From NCBI RefSeq assembly GCF_905220415.1, contig NC_059553.1, positions 8,146,501-8,210,500 of the forward strand: a DNA stretch of 64,000 nucleotides, in the 5' to 3' direction. The position numbers and the translations under genes are program-made. How positions within the stretch are numbered: the stretch's first letter is position 1; each line of letters opens with the position of its first letter. The stretch comes from Colias croceus (Eukaryota; Arthropoda; Insecta; Lepidoptera; Pieridae). Below are positions 35,023-44,730 of this stretch, piece after piece. The notes below the pieces were generated by a model. The model was not told the origin of the DNA. It saw nothing but the letters and a program-made list of their open reading frames with translations, and ran no database searches.

Positions 35023-35135
35023 ATATTTTTTATCCCGGAAAAATACGTAGAAAAAAAATAAATCGTAATTTTTCTTAATTTTTCCGCGCGGACGGAGTCG
35101 CGGGCGGAAGCTAGTTTATAATATTATAGTATGGA

Positions 35136-36165
35136 TTACTTGTATATATGTGATAATTCTATTAATTATCTACTTTTCCTCATCTATATAAGTATTAAAA
35201 CCCGACGAATACATATTTACCATATGGGCTAAATTACCTACAAAAACATTACTGAAATGCTGCAAATTCATATAAAGATCCACAAAAGCAATTATTAAAA
35301 CACTTCTATCACAATACCAATTGAAAAAACAATAAATACAGTCCATAAATCAATTTAGAAAGTATAATAGGAATAGATCGGGCGATCTCGGCTCGGGCAT
35401 CTCAGTCGAGTCTATTTTTATCATTCCAAGAACTCTCAATGACTGATGCATCGCTTTGTTATGTGTGAAAATATGTCCACAGTGACGTAGAACGAGCATT
35501 AGTTTAATATAAATGGTGTTTAGTAAAATGTCGACCATTTTTAAATTTATACTTCTTAGTTTATTGATGAATAGCTTCTTTCCTTTATTTTTGGTAAATG
35601 CATTTTGGATAAGGGATTAGCTTTAAGGCCGTGTACGCGGTCCGTGCGCTGTTTGGCTCAAATATGTGATTTTTCAAACCAGATTGTCCATCAACCACTT
35701 ATCTTACAAACATATGAATTACTAATAATGTTAGGAAATTTTATTGTCTATGTAGTTAGTTAAGAGTTTTTTTCAATTAATACAGTATTTGTGAATACCA
35801 TCAAGATAACTGAGCCGATGATTACTTGATTTCACTTTTAGTGTCAATTTCGAAGCTAAAAATATCTGAAATTGCTGACAGATCTAACACACAATTTTTT
35901 TTAACTAACTGCAAAAATCCTTATGAAAATAGTTAGTTAAAAGATTTTTTTATTTTGGACTCCTAACTTACGAAATTAAAATCCACAACAATGTGAATTT
36001 TTTTAGAAATTATAGTCGACAAAATGATTATTTTCACCAAGATATTTGACTTAATTGAATATAATTTATACATATTGCAATAAAAGAATGTCTTACTTAT
36101 AAGATAAAATTTAAAAAATCAACTAAGGTACCTCTATTATTTTTCTACAATTTTTTTAAAAGTAC
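35136..36165. other. No gene seen
   Basis: GTTAGTTAAGAGTTTTTTT (35757) and its relative GTTAGTTAAAAGATTTTTTT (35933) form an imperfect direct repeat ~175 bp apart. A 62-residue reverse frame at 35350-35538 has no motif. Confidence 0.4.
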
Positions 36166-36229
36166 TATAAAACACTGCGCGCGACCCGATTCAAATCAGT
36201 CGGCAGCGAGCCTTTCCAGAGAGAGGACA
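36166..36229 (+). promoter_or_regulatory. Candidate RNA polymerase II core promoter: TATA, Inr and DPE
   Basis: TATAAAA at 36166-36172, an initiator TCAGTC at 36196-36201 that fits the arthropod consensus TCAKTY, and GGACA at 36225-36229 that fits the downstream promoter element RGWYV. Taking the Inr A (36198) as +1, the TATA box starts at -32 and the DPE occupies +28 to +32, which is its required position. The DPE runs directly into an ATG at 36229. By chance, all three at correct spacing would be rare. No transcript evidence is available. Confidence 0.45.
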
Positions 36230-36268
36230 TGTTGCTCGGCGCTCTCCTGTGGACCTATGCTGTTCATA
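36229..36268 (+). CDS. Candidate first coding exon, signal-peptide-like
   Basis: ATG in a fair context (G at -3) opens MLLGALLWTYAVH, a short hydrophobic run as in secreted-protein signal peptides, then reaches ATA|GTAAAA, a moderate splice donor at 36269. Without splicing the frame continues ~17 residues to a TGA. The 31-nt predicted leader from 36198 is typical of insect genes with a short first exon. No second exon was identified downstream in the window, so this may be a false positive, part of a mobile element, or a gene whose other exons are not recognisable by eye. Confidence 0.3.
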
Positions 36269-36286
36269 GTAAAAGGATAGCGCAAG

Positions 36287-36312
36287 CCGCGATCTATCGT
36301 AATAGATCGCGG
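36287..36312. repeat. 11-bp perfect hairpin
   Basis: CCGCGATCTAT-CGTA-ATAGATCGCGG, 18 bp downstream of the candidate donor. Further out GCGTTAA (36325) and TTAACGC (36357) also pair, so the stretch may be a small inverted-repeat element. Confidence 0.7.
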
Positions 36313-36360
36313 AGATTTTGACTTGCGTTAAATTGAATAAGCGCTCTTAACGCAAAAAAA

Positions 36361-36565
36361 TGTGTGCGTGTACAACGTAAGAAGTGAAACTTCTTTATGA
36401 CCTTATTTTTTAAAAAATAATTTATTATATGCACCTTTACAGAAATACGTCGAATCACGCGTGGTAGGTATAAGAAAAAGATGGCGCGTAACGGAAAAAT
36501 GTTTCGCGTAACGAAAAAATGTTACACTAAATTTTTTTCCAACCCCGATAAAGAAGTTTCACTTC
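36361..36565 (+). mobile_element. MITE-A copy
   Basis: Leader TGTGTGCGTGTACAACGTAA, TIRs GAAGTGAAACTTCTTTATG and ATAAAGAAGTTTCACTTC. The body has ATGTTTCGCGTAACG where others have ATGTCACGCGTAACG. Confidence 0.8.
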
Positions 36566-36794
36566 AATAAAAACTGTTATAATAATGGTCTAATGGCAAA
36601 GCTCTATGCTCTATATAATATTTCCTATACTACCATTCGAATTGTAGTAATAGACGAAAGATCCAACACGATTGAAAAGGAATTAGGAACGAAAGCAGAG
36701 TTCTAACCGTCAAGTTGCTAACTCCGAATTCTATTGAAATTTGAAAGTTTCATTAGCAAGGGGCAATACAAATAGTTATTTATATCTATGCATA

Positions 36795-36971
36795 TCTATA
36801 CTAATAATATAGTAGCTGAATAGTCTGTTTGTTTGGCTGGTTGAATGCGCTAATGTCAGGAACTACGGGTCCGATTTGTAAAATTCTAAAATTCTATCCC
36901 ACTTATTGAGGAAGGCAATATATTATTATGGTCGGCGGAGCAATGCGAGTAAAATCGCGAAGCACAACTGG
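36795..36971 (+). mobile_element. Helitron-like element, group B, degenerate
   Basis: Starts TCTATACTAATAATATAGTA and ends CGAAGCACAACTGG, so CTAG has become CTGG. ATTCTAAAATTCTATCCC shows a small internal duplication. Confidence 0.7.
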
Positions 36972-37889
36972 TTGCTGGATAAAATTACAGTTCTTATGTG
37001 CCTTAAACCACATCTTGAGTACAATGCATGTACAGAATAGATATACTATTCAGAGTCTTATTTCTCTCAACCGAGATTGACAGGATGTATCCATTCAGAG
37101 TTGCTGGCTGTAGTTTATACCGTTACCTCCGACATTACTGTGAAGCAATTGTAGACGAATATTATAAGATTTTTCATGCATCTAACTCCATTCTACAGCC
37201 ATAATTGCAGAAACTGGAATATGAATAACCCTTTTCTTAAGGGGAGCTACTCGAGAAGAAATATTTTTTACAGTGTAGGTAGATTATTTTTATTTTTAAT
37301 GCTTAGAAAGGCGTGAAAAAATAACATAGGTAATATTATGTATTGTGAATATATTAGAAGATTAACTTTATCAACATGTTTTAACAAAGAATCACACGCT
37401 ATGTAAACAATATACCGTAAGTATTAAACATATCTTACCATAATATTTACATCAAAGTAACATTACTGACAAGCGAACATTCTGGAAGGATCGCAAGCGT
37501 CCACAGAGCTAACAAGACTCTCACGTTTATAACGACCATAAAACGGAATAGCAACCGACGAGTTACTTTATATTTAAAATATACTACGTTTTACGATTCC
37601 GAGTCAATTTGGTGACTTCTGTGGCTTGAGTTTACGATGTATTGTGAACGACGCGGTTCAAAAACCGACGTAAAAACTAGCATTGTGGAACCTATCAGTC
37701 GTAAAAGTTTATGTCTCAATTCAAGTTTTTAAAATGGTTTTACGCTTCTTGAAATTGTTCCTTGCTTAATGTTACAGAAGAAAATTTTATAAAGATACCA
37801 ATAATAGTATCTCTCAGGGCTGTTCAATTAGAGTTGATATTATTGTACCTACCCAAAGGAGTCGTACCTATAGAGCCTGTCAATCATCA
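36972..37889. other. No gene seen
   Basis: AT-rich spacer. CCGTAAGTATT at 37426 is a donor-like word without context. Confidence 0.4.
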
Positions 37890-38103
37890 TCACTACATAG
37901 TATAAAACAAAGTCGCTATCTCTGTCCCTATGTCCAACTCTTTAAACTCTAAATCTTTAAAACTACGCAACTGATATTGATGTGGTTTTTTTTAGTAGAT
38001 TGTGTGATTCATGAGGAAGGTTTTAGTATATAATTTATTAGGTTTTAGACCGAAGCGCGACCGAAGAAGGCGGGCGAAGCCGCAGGCCTAGGCGGTAAGC
38101 TAG
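37890..38103 (+). mobile_element. Helitron-like element, group C
   Basis: Starts TCACTACATAGTATAAAAC and ends GGCGGTAAGCTAG. The 3' region carries an extra GCGCGACCGAAGAAGGCGGG and CAGGCCTAGG, which disturb the usual hairpin. Confidence 0.85.
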
Positions 38104-38873
38104 TTGAGTAATAAAGTTAAGGTCGGACATCGGCTATTACCACCTCACGTTACCTACGGAAGTTTATTTTTTGACTGCAGAAACTTAATCTTAATACTGG
38201 GATAAAATTTCACAAAAACTATTAAAAACGGACTTTATCTAAATCCATATTTGAATCCTTTATTCAATTAGTTTTCATTGTTAGTGATGGCTTTGTATAA
38301 ATCGATAACACAACAGTTTGCTAGTCAATTAAGTATTTTTTATACTAACATTGATCCACAGCAATTAAAAATATATTGTTAATAGCATAGCATAGTGTTC
38401 TACGAAACTAAAAGGTTTTTAAAGGGTTTGCGGTCAATGATCGTTTTCATCGCATTAAGTACCCAAAGGCCTAGGTTTTTAATTTACCGTCTGCCTTCAC
38501 TTTAATACTTGGCAATATGTTTATATTCTTTATATTTTACTTACTGTGGCTTATTACGAGAACTTTTAATAGAGTACAACAATGCAGTATTTACTTGAAA
38601 ATTGAAAGAAATAGCTGAGGAGCGAATTTTATTGTTTCTAGCTTGTTTCAGTTGTATTAAATGTAATTAAATATTTTGTAGCACAGTTGAATGAATGAAA
38701 TGTATTGTATTGTAATAATGGAATAAATACCGAAAAATTAAGCCATGTAATTAGGCCATTAATTATTAATAAGAACTTTATATAGGTACCTACTATTAAT
38801 TAAAGTCAAACTGAAACGTGTCGATGTATTAGAAAAAGAAATGCGTTTATATTAATAATTTTACGTAAATAAT
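38104..38873. other. No gene seen
   Basis: AT-rich spacer. Nothing recognised. Confidence 0.45.
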
Positions 38874-39150
38874 ATGTTATATTAGTAACAACTCAAAATG
38901 AATATCTATACTTAATAATTAATATTATAAAGCTGAAGAGTTTGTTTGATTGTTTGTTTGTTTGTTTGAACGCGCTAATCTCGGGAACTACTGGTCCGAT
39001 TTGAAAAATTATTTCGGTGTTAGATAGCCCATTTATCGAGGAAGGCTATAGGCTATATATCATCACGCTACGACCAACAGGGGTGGAGCCACGGGGGTAA
39101 AACCGCGCGGAGCAGCTAGTATGTTATATTAGTAACAACTGAAAATGAAT
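38874..39150. repeat. 30-bp direct repeats around a Helitron
   Basis: ATGTTATATTAGTAACAACT followed by CAAAATGAAT at 38874-38903 and by GAAAATGAAT at 39121-39150, one mismatch in 30. The group B element sits exactly between them. Helitrons do not make target duplications, so the repeat must have arisen otherwise. Confidence 0.8.
38905..39119 (+). mobile_element. Helitron-like element, group B, well preserved
   Basis: Starts TCTATACTTAATAATTAATA and ends CGCGGAGCAGCTAG. It has the GGGGTGGAGCCACGGGGGTA version of the 3' region, shared with 3102 and 60265. Confidence 0.9.
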
Positions 39151-39512
39151 AAAATGTAGAGTAATAAAATCATTGCGTTATTTAAAATTCTCATTTAATT
39201 TCGTGTATTTCTAGAATAATATCATTTTAAGTTTGAGAAACTAATTATTATTAGTTTAGTTATAAACTCAATAATTTGAAGTTTTAAGTACACAAGTTTT
39301 GGTCGTTAATATAAATAGAGAATTTAATGAAACTTCCTTCCTAGTTTGCACCAAAAATCAGCGGATATTCCCGGAAATTTCGAATGGTCTGGCTAAAAAC
39401 TAGCTTCGTTAATTAAATTTATCTTCGTGAGTGGTTGTTGAGTTGTTTTCAAATTGTAGATAGATATTTACTGTCGTAGATTACTTATTATAAAAAAAAT
39501 TTACTTACTCTA

Positions 39513-39734
39513 TCCTACTAATATTGTACTTGAATGAATGTATTCATTCATTCACTTGCGAAAGTTTGTATGTTTGTTTATCTGTTACTCTTTCACGAAA
39601 ACACGGCTTTTCATGAAATTTGGCACATACACAGAGGGTAACTTGGATTAACACATAGGTAGTTTTTATCCCAAAAATCCCACGGGAACGGGAACTATGC
39701 GGATTTTCCTTTGACTACGCGGGCGAAAAGCTAG
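39513..39734 (+). mobile_element. Helitron-like element, group A (TTTGTATG subgroup)
   Basis: Starts TCCTACTAATATTGTACTTG and ends GGGCGAAAAGCTAG, the second arm of the hairpin being lost. An inserted GAATGAATGTATTCATTCATT palindrome-like tract follows the 5' end. Confidence 0.8.
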
Positions 39735-40544
39735 TAAGATTTATAAAGTGTTATAAATGAGTTCCTATACTATTTATTGATATTATTAGGAAATGGATGT
39801 ATTTGCATGAAATTTAGTATAGAGATATAAACTAGAGTAGGTATGTATCTGTACACATGGTAATGATTTCCTGCAACTGTCACAAGTGATATTAGGTACA
39901 CATGTATGCCCAATGAGTTGATGAGTTTGAGGATGAATAGATAGATGTATTTGTATTTGATTTATATGAAATTTAATACAATGATTAATCAATGAGTATT
40001 TTTTTATTCAACGTCCTATTAATACATGTTTGTATACGTATTACCTATTATGCAAATGTTTGAAAGGCAAACCATAAATTTTATATTACGTATAAAAAAA
40101 CCTTCCAGAATAAAAACGTGTTCCTTAAAACCTGCAACACTTTTTATAACTTACGGTTGCAGTATTTTGCGGTAATTACATCAGAAAGAATTTGTTCCAG
40201 GTTCTATTTATCTCTATTTCTCTTCTCTAAATCACACAAATTGATATAGCGGTTCCTATGAACATAACTCACTTTGGTAATGAAAAAATAAGAAGGAATT
40301 TAATCCAACGAAACGCCTCGAAAACTTGTATGAAGCTACAGGAAAACAGTAACAATTCGATTTGATATTTCATGTAACTCTCAGAAAAACAAACCCTAAA
40401 GAAAGAATAGTCCTCATTTAAAACAAATGATATCATTCCGTACAGCGACAAAGAAATATCTTCTATTTTCCTTATAACGCGGGCTCATAAAAACATGCTG
40501 GTATCATTGTAGCAAGCGAGATGCTTTTCAGAGTAAAATATATA
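39735..40544. other. No gene seen
   Basis: Short reverse-strand frames at 39786-39992 and 40269-40451 lack motifs. AT-rich. Confidence 0.4.
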
Positions 40545-40737
40545 CTAGCTGGGCCCCGCGGTTTTATCTGCGTGGCTCCGCTCCTGTTGCTTTTAGTGTG
40601 GTGGTATATAGCCTATAGCCTTCCTCGATAAATGGGCTATCTAACACCGAAAGAATTTTTCAAATCAGACCAGTAGTTCCTGAGATTAGCGCAAACAAAC
40701 AAACTCTTCGGCTTTAAATAACAAAACAATGCATAGA
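40545..40737 (-). mobile_element. Helitron-like element, group B
   Basis: CTAGCTGGGCCCCGCGGTTT at the 3' end, AAATCAGACCAGTAGTTCC in the middle, a reduced CAAA tract, and a decayed 5' end (GCTTTAAATAACAAAACAAT). Confidence 0.8.
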
Positions 40738-41754
40738 TGATGTATATGAAAGCCTGCGTTACAATAAAATCTTTGTGGTTTCTGAAAAACTTTAAAGAGG
40801 AATCTCCTTTGCCGTACAAAGGAGTTGGTTTTAAAATTTCAATATGTATATGAAAGAATAATGCTATTTTTAAACAGGTTATGTAAATTAAAAAGCTTTG
40901 TTGTAACTTTACGTTACGCTCAGGGATTCGAATTATTTCTAAATTGAAAAACTTTTTTAAACGTATTCTATATTTTATTAAGGTCCATTTTAATTTAGTT
41001 CAACTTATAAGTAGAATATATATTTTGTTTGTAAAATAATCTAATACATAAAAATGTAGAGTCGCGGTTTTCAAACCTAAAAACACATTGATAAATATAC
41101 TGCATTCTAGCATATAATATTCCGGCTACTTTATTGCCCGTGTCCAGGAAGATCGTATTTTTGTCAACTAGTAAAGTAAGCAATTTTGTACCCAGTGTAA
41201 TGTTAGACTAAGTCATGGCTGTTGTTTATTGCACTGGTCTGTTCTTTTCCTAACAAAGTTTAGTAAAACAGAAGATAATTTTACTATCTAGTTTATTATG
41301 CACCCTATATATGTAGTAGAATATTATTTTGTAAGAGAAATATGTAAAGATGAGAAAGTATAACATGAAACAATGTAATACTTGGAATTAAAACACCGTC
41401 TGATTTGTATTCTTGAAGTTTCTTATAACAAGATAGTTTCTGTGGCACATATTTTGTTAAGATTTTTTTTCCATCTCAAAGAGAATTCAATTAAAATAAA
41501 ACAATAATAATATATTTTTTTTTCAAATTCAAATAATTTATTTACCAATACATTTTTAAATATATGCAACCATTAACATTTCCTTAAATTTATTTATAAA
41601 TCTGTAATTGAGTGTCATAATCGATTCGCAATTGGTTACTTTAATAATTGAGCAGATGGAATTAGCATCTGTTTTACTGATAAATTCGTGCACTGTACAA
41701 AGACTCTACTTTTTCAATTAGAAATAATTATAGAACCTTTTTCTCAATTTTATA
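40738..41754. other. No gene seen; retroposon tail at about 41511-41560
   Basis: TTTTTTTTCAAATTCAAATA followed by ATTTATTTACCAATAC reads on the reverse strand as AATAAATTATTTGAATTTG plus A, the kind of 3' end LINEs leave. The rest is unremarkable. Confidence 0.4.
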
Positions 41755-41914
41755 CTAGCTTTTCGCCTGTGGCTTCGCCCGCGTTTTCAAAGAAAAACCC
41801 GCATAGTTCCCGTTCCCGTGGGATTTCCCTTGAAAACGGTCCAGTAGTTTATGCGTGAAAACCATACATACATACATAATTATAAACCTTTCCTCTTTAT
41901 AATATTAGTATAGA
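41755..41914 (-). mobile_element. Helitron-like element, chimera of groups A and E
   Basis: The 3' half (CTAGCTTTTCGCCTGTGGC to CCCGTTCCCGTGGGATTTCC) is group A. It switches at TGAAAACGGTCCAGTAGTTT to the group E 5' half with CATACATACATAATTATAAA and CTCTTTATAATATTAGTAT. Either a deletion between nested copies or a recombinant element. Confidence 0.75.
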
Positions 41915-42220
41915 CTAGATAAAACATAAATAATCTTACTCGATCTATGATTAACCTTGATTAATTTGCAAAGGCTTTTAAAAGGGTCTACGTAACATTT
42001 GGATCCCTTTCCCCCGATTTGTGGCTTCCTTCACGGGGTCTGTTTCAGGTTAGTAATGGCTGCACTCAATCACAACCCATCTGCGCAAGAAATTCACATT
42101 CAAAGCAGATGTCGAACGTAATTTAGGTTACCAGATTATTTCAATGATCACGATCTTTTTTTTATTATAATGAATTGGTAGTAAATTGTATGGAAACTTT
42201 TGAATGAAAAATAAAAAATA
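41915..42220. other. No gene seen
   Basis: Slightly GC-richer than average around 42000-42110. Nothing recognised. Confidence 0.4.
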
Positions 42221-42481
42221 TGTGCGTGTGCTTACACACGTAAGAAGTGAAACTTCTTTATGACCTTATTTTTCAAAAAATCAAATCAAAAATCAAAATT
42301 GTTTATTTGGAACACAACAACACATTAATAATTTACTATTTATGAAACTTTACATAAATACGTCAAATCACGCGAGGTAGGGATAAGAAAAAGATGGCGC
42401 GTAACGGAAAAATGTCACGCGTAACGAAAAAATGTTAAGTATACTAAATTTTTTCCAACCCCGATAAAGAAGTTTCACTTC
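42221..42481 (+). mobile_element. MITE-A copy with an inserted retroposon tail
   Basis: Leader TGTGCGTGTGCTTACACACG and both TIRs are present. At about 42283-42330 ~48 bp not found in other copies read AAATCAAAAATCAAAATTGT then TTATTTGGAACACAACAAC, which resembles a LINE 3' end on the reverse strand. The element ends directly against a Helitron fragment. Confidence 0.75.
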
Positions 42482-42486
42482 AAAAT

Positions 42487-42545
42487 CATCACGCTAAGAC
42501 CAACAGGAGCGGAGCAATGCTGGTGAAACCGCGGAGCACAGCTAG
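42487..42545 (+). mobile_element. Helitron-like group B, 3' end only
   Basis: ATCATCACGCTAAGACCAAC through GGAGCGGAGCAATGCTGGTG to GGAGCACAGCTAG. The 5' three-quarters are absent. The MITE-A copy touches the truncation point. Confidence 0.75.
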
Positions 42546-42850
42546 TTTGAAATAAAATATACCTTTATTGTGGCAGATGGTCTAAAAAAAATGTTTTTTC
42601 AGTTAATCCTCTGTGATAAATATTTCCGGCGTATCCGGTATTGAACCATTCGTTCAATATTTCCGGCGTAATAAAAATTCATAAATCTACCAATTTTTTT
42701 ATTTTCAAGCTTAATTATATTAGGATTATAAAGCACTTTGCAATCGTATTGATTTTAATTAACTTCGCCACAGTTATTTATTATTGTATCATGTTTTATT
42801 ATTTTATGTTGATAAAATGGAATGGTAATATGTATAATGTAACATTAATA
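42546..42850. other. No gene seen; retroposon-tail-like tract
   Basis: GAAATAAAATATACCTTTATTG at 42550 reads in reverse as CAATAAAGGTATATTTTATTT, tail-like. ATATTTCCGGCGTA occurs twice (42620 and 42658). The 73-residue frame at 42641-42862 is AT-driven. Confidence 0.4.
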
Positions 42851-42977
42851 TTTAGAAATTAAAGACTTTTTAACGGATTTTAAACGCGATTTATTCATTA
42901 TATTATTTTCCCGACGTTTCGAACACTTTACAGCGAGCGTGGTCACGGGGAGACTTAAAAAGTCTTTAATTTCTAAA
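42851..42977. mobile_element. 127-bp TIR element
   Basis: TTTAGAAATTAAAGACTTTT plus TAA at 42851-42873 and its exact inverse at 42955-42977, a 23-bp perfect TIR. The interior contains CGACGTTTCGAACACTTTAC and GCGAGCGTGGTCACGGGG. A diverged copy lies at 62242-62366. Confidence 0.75.
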
Positions 42978-43292
42978 TGTATAATACTCGCGTAAAATCA
43001 AACCCTAGAAAATACTAACATTAATATTTATCAAATGCTGATTAACAACCCTCAAGCTTTAGAATAATAAAATTTCTAAATCAACGCAATAATAAAAAAA
43101 AAAAGATAGCGTCGTTTATGCGGCATATTTTGAAATTTGCATACGGAATAAGCCATAAGTCAATTTCACGATGAAATGGAATCATGTCTGGCAAGAAGCT
43201 AAGTCTTAGCATAATATGCAAAGGAACAAATTAATTAAGTATACATACATATCCAACAATATACATAGCGTCAATATACTGAATCTGTATCA
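42978..43292. other. No gene seen
   Basis: AT-rich spacer. Nothing recognised. Confidence 0.45.
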
Positions 43293-43659
43293 TCACAACA
43301 TAGTATAAAACAAAGTCGCTTTCTCTGTCCCTATTTCCCTATGTCCCTTTGTATGCTTAAATCTTTAAAACTACGAAACGGATTTTGATGCGGTTTTTTA
43401 AGCTATTGCATAGCTTCTATTGTGGGCCTTGATCGCAGGGCCGAATCCAGAAATTGCGTAACGAAAAGCCTCACGCTCCCCACTCCGACAGGCACGGAGG
43501 TGTGGCTTGAAGGCATATGCTATGCAATAGCTTTACCGCGGCAGTCCCCGAGTGCCACACGTATTTTTTTTAATAGATAGAGTGATTTAAGAGGAAGGTT
43601 TTAGTATATAATTTATTAGGTTTTAGACCAAGCGGGCGAAGCCAAGGGCGGTAAGCTAG
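43293..43659 (+). mobile_element. Helitron-like element, group C, interrupted by R1
   Basis: Parts 43293-43399 and 43563-43659. Starts TCACAACATAGTATAAAAC, ends GGGCGGTAAGCTAG. The interruption lies in the T tract of GATGCGGTTTTTTTT, and the sequence resumes with TTTTTTAATAGATAGAGTG, so the Helitron is older than this R1 insertion. Confidence 0.85.
43400..43562 (+). repeat. R1 interspersed repeat, copy 4, inserted in a Helitron
   Basis: AAGCTATTGCATAGCTTCTA to CCCCGAGTGCCACACGT. Because the surrounding Helitron sequence is known, this copy fixes the R1 boundaries to within the T tract. The interior is more diverged (TTGTGGGCCTTGATCGCAGG) than copies 1-3. Confidence 0.75.
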
Positions 43660-43688
43660 TCACTACATATAATACAACAAAGTCAAAG
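43660..43688 (+). mobile_element. Second group C 5' end in head-to-tail tandem
   Basis: Immediately after CTAG the sequence TCACTACATATAATACAACA then AAGTC repeats the group C 5' end, then similarity stops. The T after CTAG is also the T of the next TC. Confidence 0.65.
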
Positions 43689-43983
43689 TCTGTTCATGCT
43701 GATCAGAAACAACTAAGACGATTTTCATTATATTTTCACAAATGGAAAGTGTGGCTATCGAGAAATATATAAGTTGTTAAGCTCTAAGCTACGTGAGAGA
43801 AGCCAGGAGGAAAGCTTGTTATTGGTATAATAATAATTGATTAAATATTACTAAAACTTATGTGTATTTATGTCTCTTTTCCTATGTTATCTTTCATAGT
43901 CTGTTTTTCGTTGTGTGAGTTTTAGCACTTAAATATACTATACATAACTACGTAATCTAGGTGTTCTTGGCCATTTTTTTAAA

Positions 43984-44167
43984 TCTATACTAATATTATA
44001 AAGCTGAAAAGTTTGTTTGTTTGAATGCGCTAGTCTCAGGAACTACTGGTCCGATTTGAAAAATTCTTTTGGTGTTAGATAGCCCATTTATCGAGGAAGG
44101 CTGCATATCATCACGCTAAGACCAACAGGAGCGGAGCAATGCGGGTGAAACCGCGCGGAACAGCTAG
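43984..44167 (+). mobile_element. Helitron-like element, group B, well preserved
   Basis: Starts TCTATACTAATATTATAAAG and ends GCGCGGAACAGCTAG. It has AGACCAACAGGAGCGGAGCA in the 3' part. Confidence 0.9.
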
Positions 44168-44198
44168 TTATAAATATCCATTATACTAAAAGTGATTG

Positions 44199-44522
44199 TA
44201 ATATGTTATTTCATCATCAGCCCATATACGTTCCCACTGCTGGGACACGGGCCTCCTATGAGGGTACAGGCCATAATCCACCACGCTGGCCAAGTGCGTG
44301 TTGACGGATGACACATGTCGTCGAACTTTTTAATTCTTCGACATGTCGGTTTCCTCACGATGTTTTCCTTCACCGTTCGAGCAGTGGTGATGTTACAACA
44401 TGCGCAGATAAATTGAAAAATCAATTTATTTCCTGCGCGCTCGCCTGGTCTCGAACCTCGGACTTATCGATTCGAAGTCCGAGGTCTCACCACTGAGCCA
44501 CCACTGCTCTAATATGTTATTT
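44199..44522 (-). mobile_element. tRNA-derived SINE with 13-bp target duplication
   Basis: On the reverse strand the head GAGCAGTGGTGGCTCAGTGG carries an A-box-like TGGCTCAGTGGTGA (44486-44499) and B box GGTTCGAGACC (44447-44457). The body runs to GGCCCGTGTCCCAGCAGTGG and GTATATGGGCTGATGATGAA. TAATATGTTATTT lies on both sides (44199-44211 and 44510-44522). A partial relative is at 46346-46420. The length (~298 bp) and tail exclude a tRNA gene. Confidence 0.85.
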
Positions 44523-44730
44523 ATATTCCAGTAAATATAAAATCCGTACCCTAATCCGATGGGAAAGGGCCGGGATTATCACACTGATTTGCAAAGTCGA
44601 CGTGATTGTGGGTTGCGGTTCTGTTTTACAATTTACTGTGAAATATTTTTAATTGCTTTATACATCAGATACTTATATTTTAACGTGTTAACTAGATGAC
44701 TTTGCAATTAGGCAGTTTTGTTTAGCGTTA

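Larger units (their letters stand above)
34271..35114 (+). mobile_element. Helitron-like element, group D, split by a LINE
   Basis: Begins TCTATACATAATATAATAAA and ends GGCGGAAGCTAG. It matches the copy at 999 over its first ~230 bp and at the end, with GCGCGGACGGAGTCGCGGGC as hairpin. Interrupted at 34499/35015 by the LINE below. Parts: 34271-34499 and 35015-35114. Confidence 0.85.
34116..35135 (-). mobile_element. Helitron-like element, group A, split by a nested Helitron
   Basis: Two pieces: 34116-34270 (from CTAGTGGTCTGCCCCGGC to GAGTTACTTTCGCA) and 35115-35135 (TTTATAATATTATAGTATGGA). Joined, they give the normal 5' end of a group A copy, so the 844 bp between them is an insertion into this element. 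The junction is A|T, the normal Helitron target. Confidence 0.85.

Noticed and set aside
44440..44512. tRNA gene on the reverse strand
   Set aside because: It is the head of a SINE with a 13-bp target duplication.
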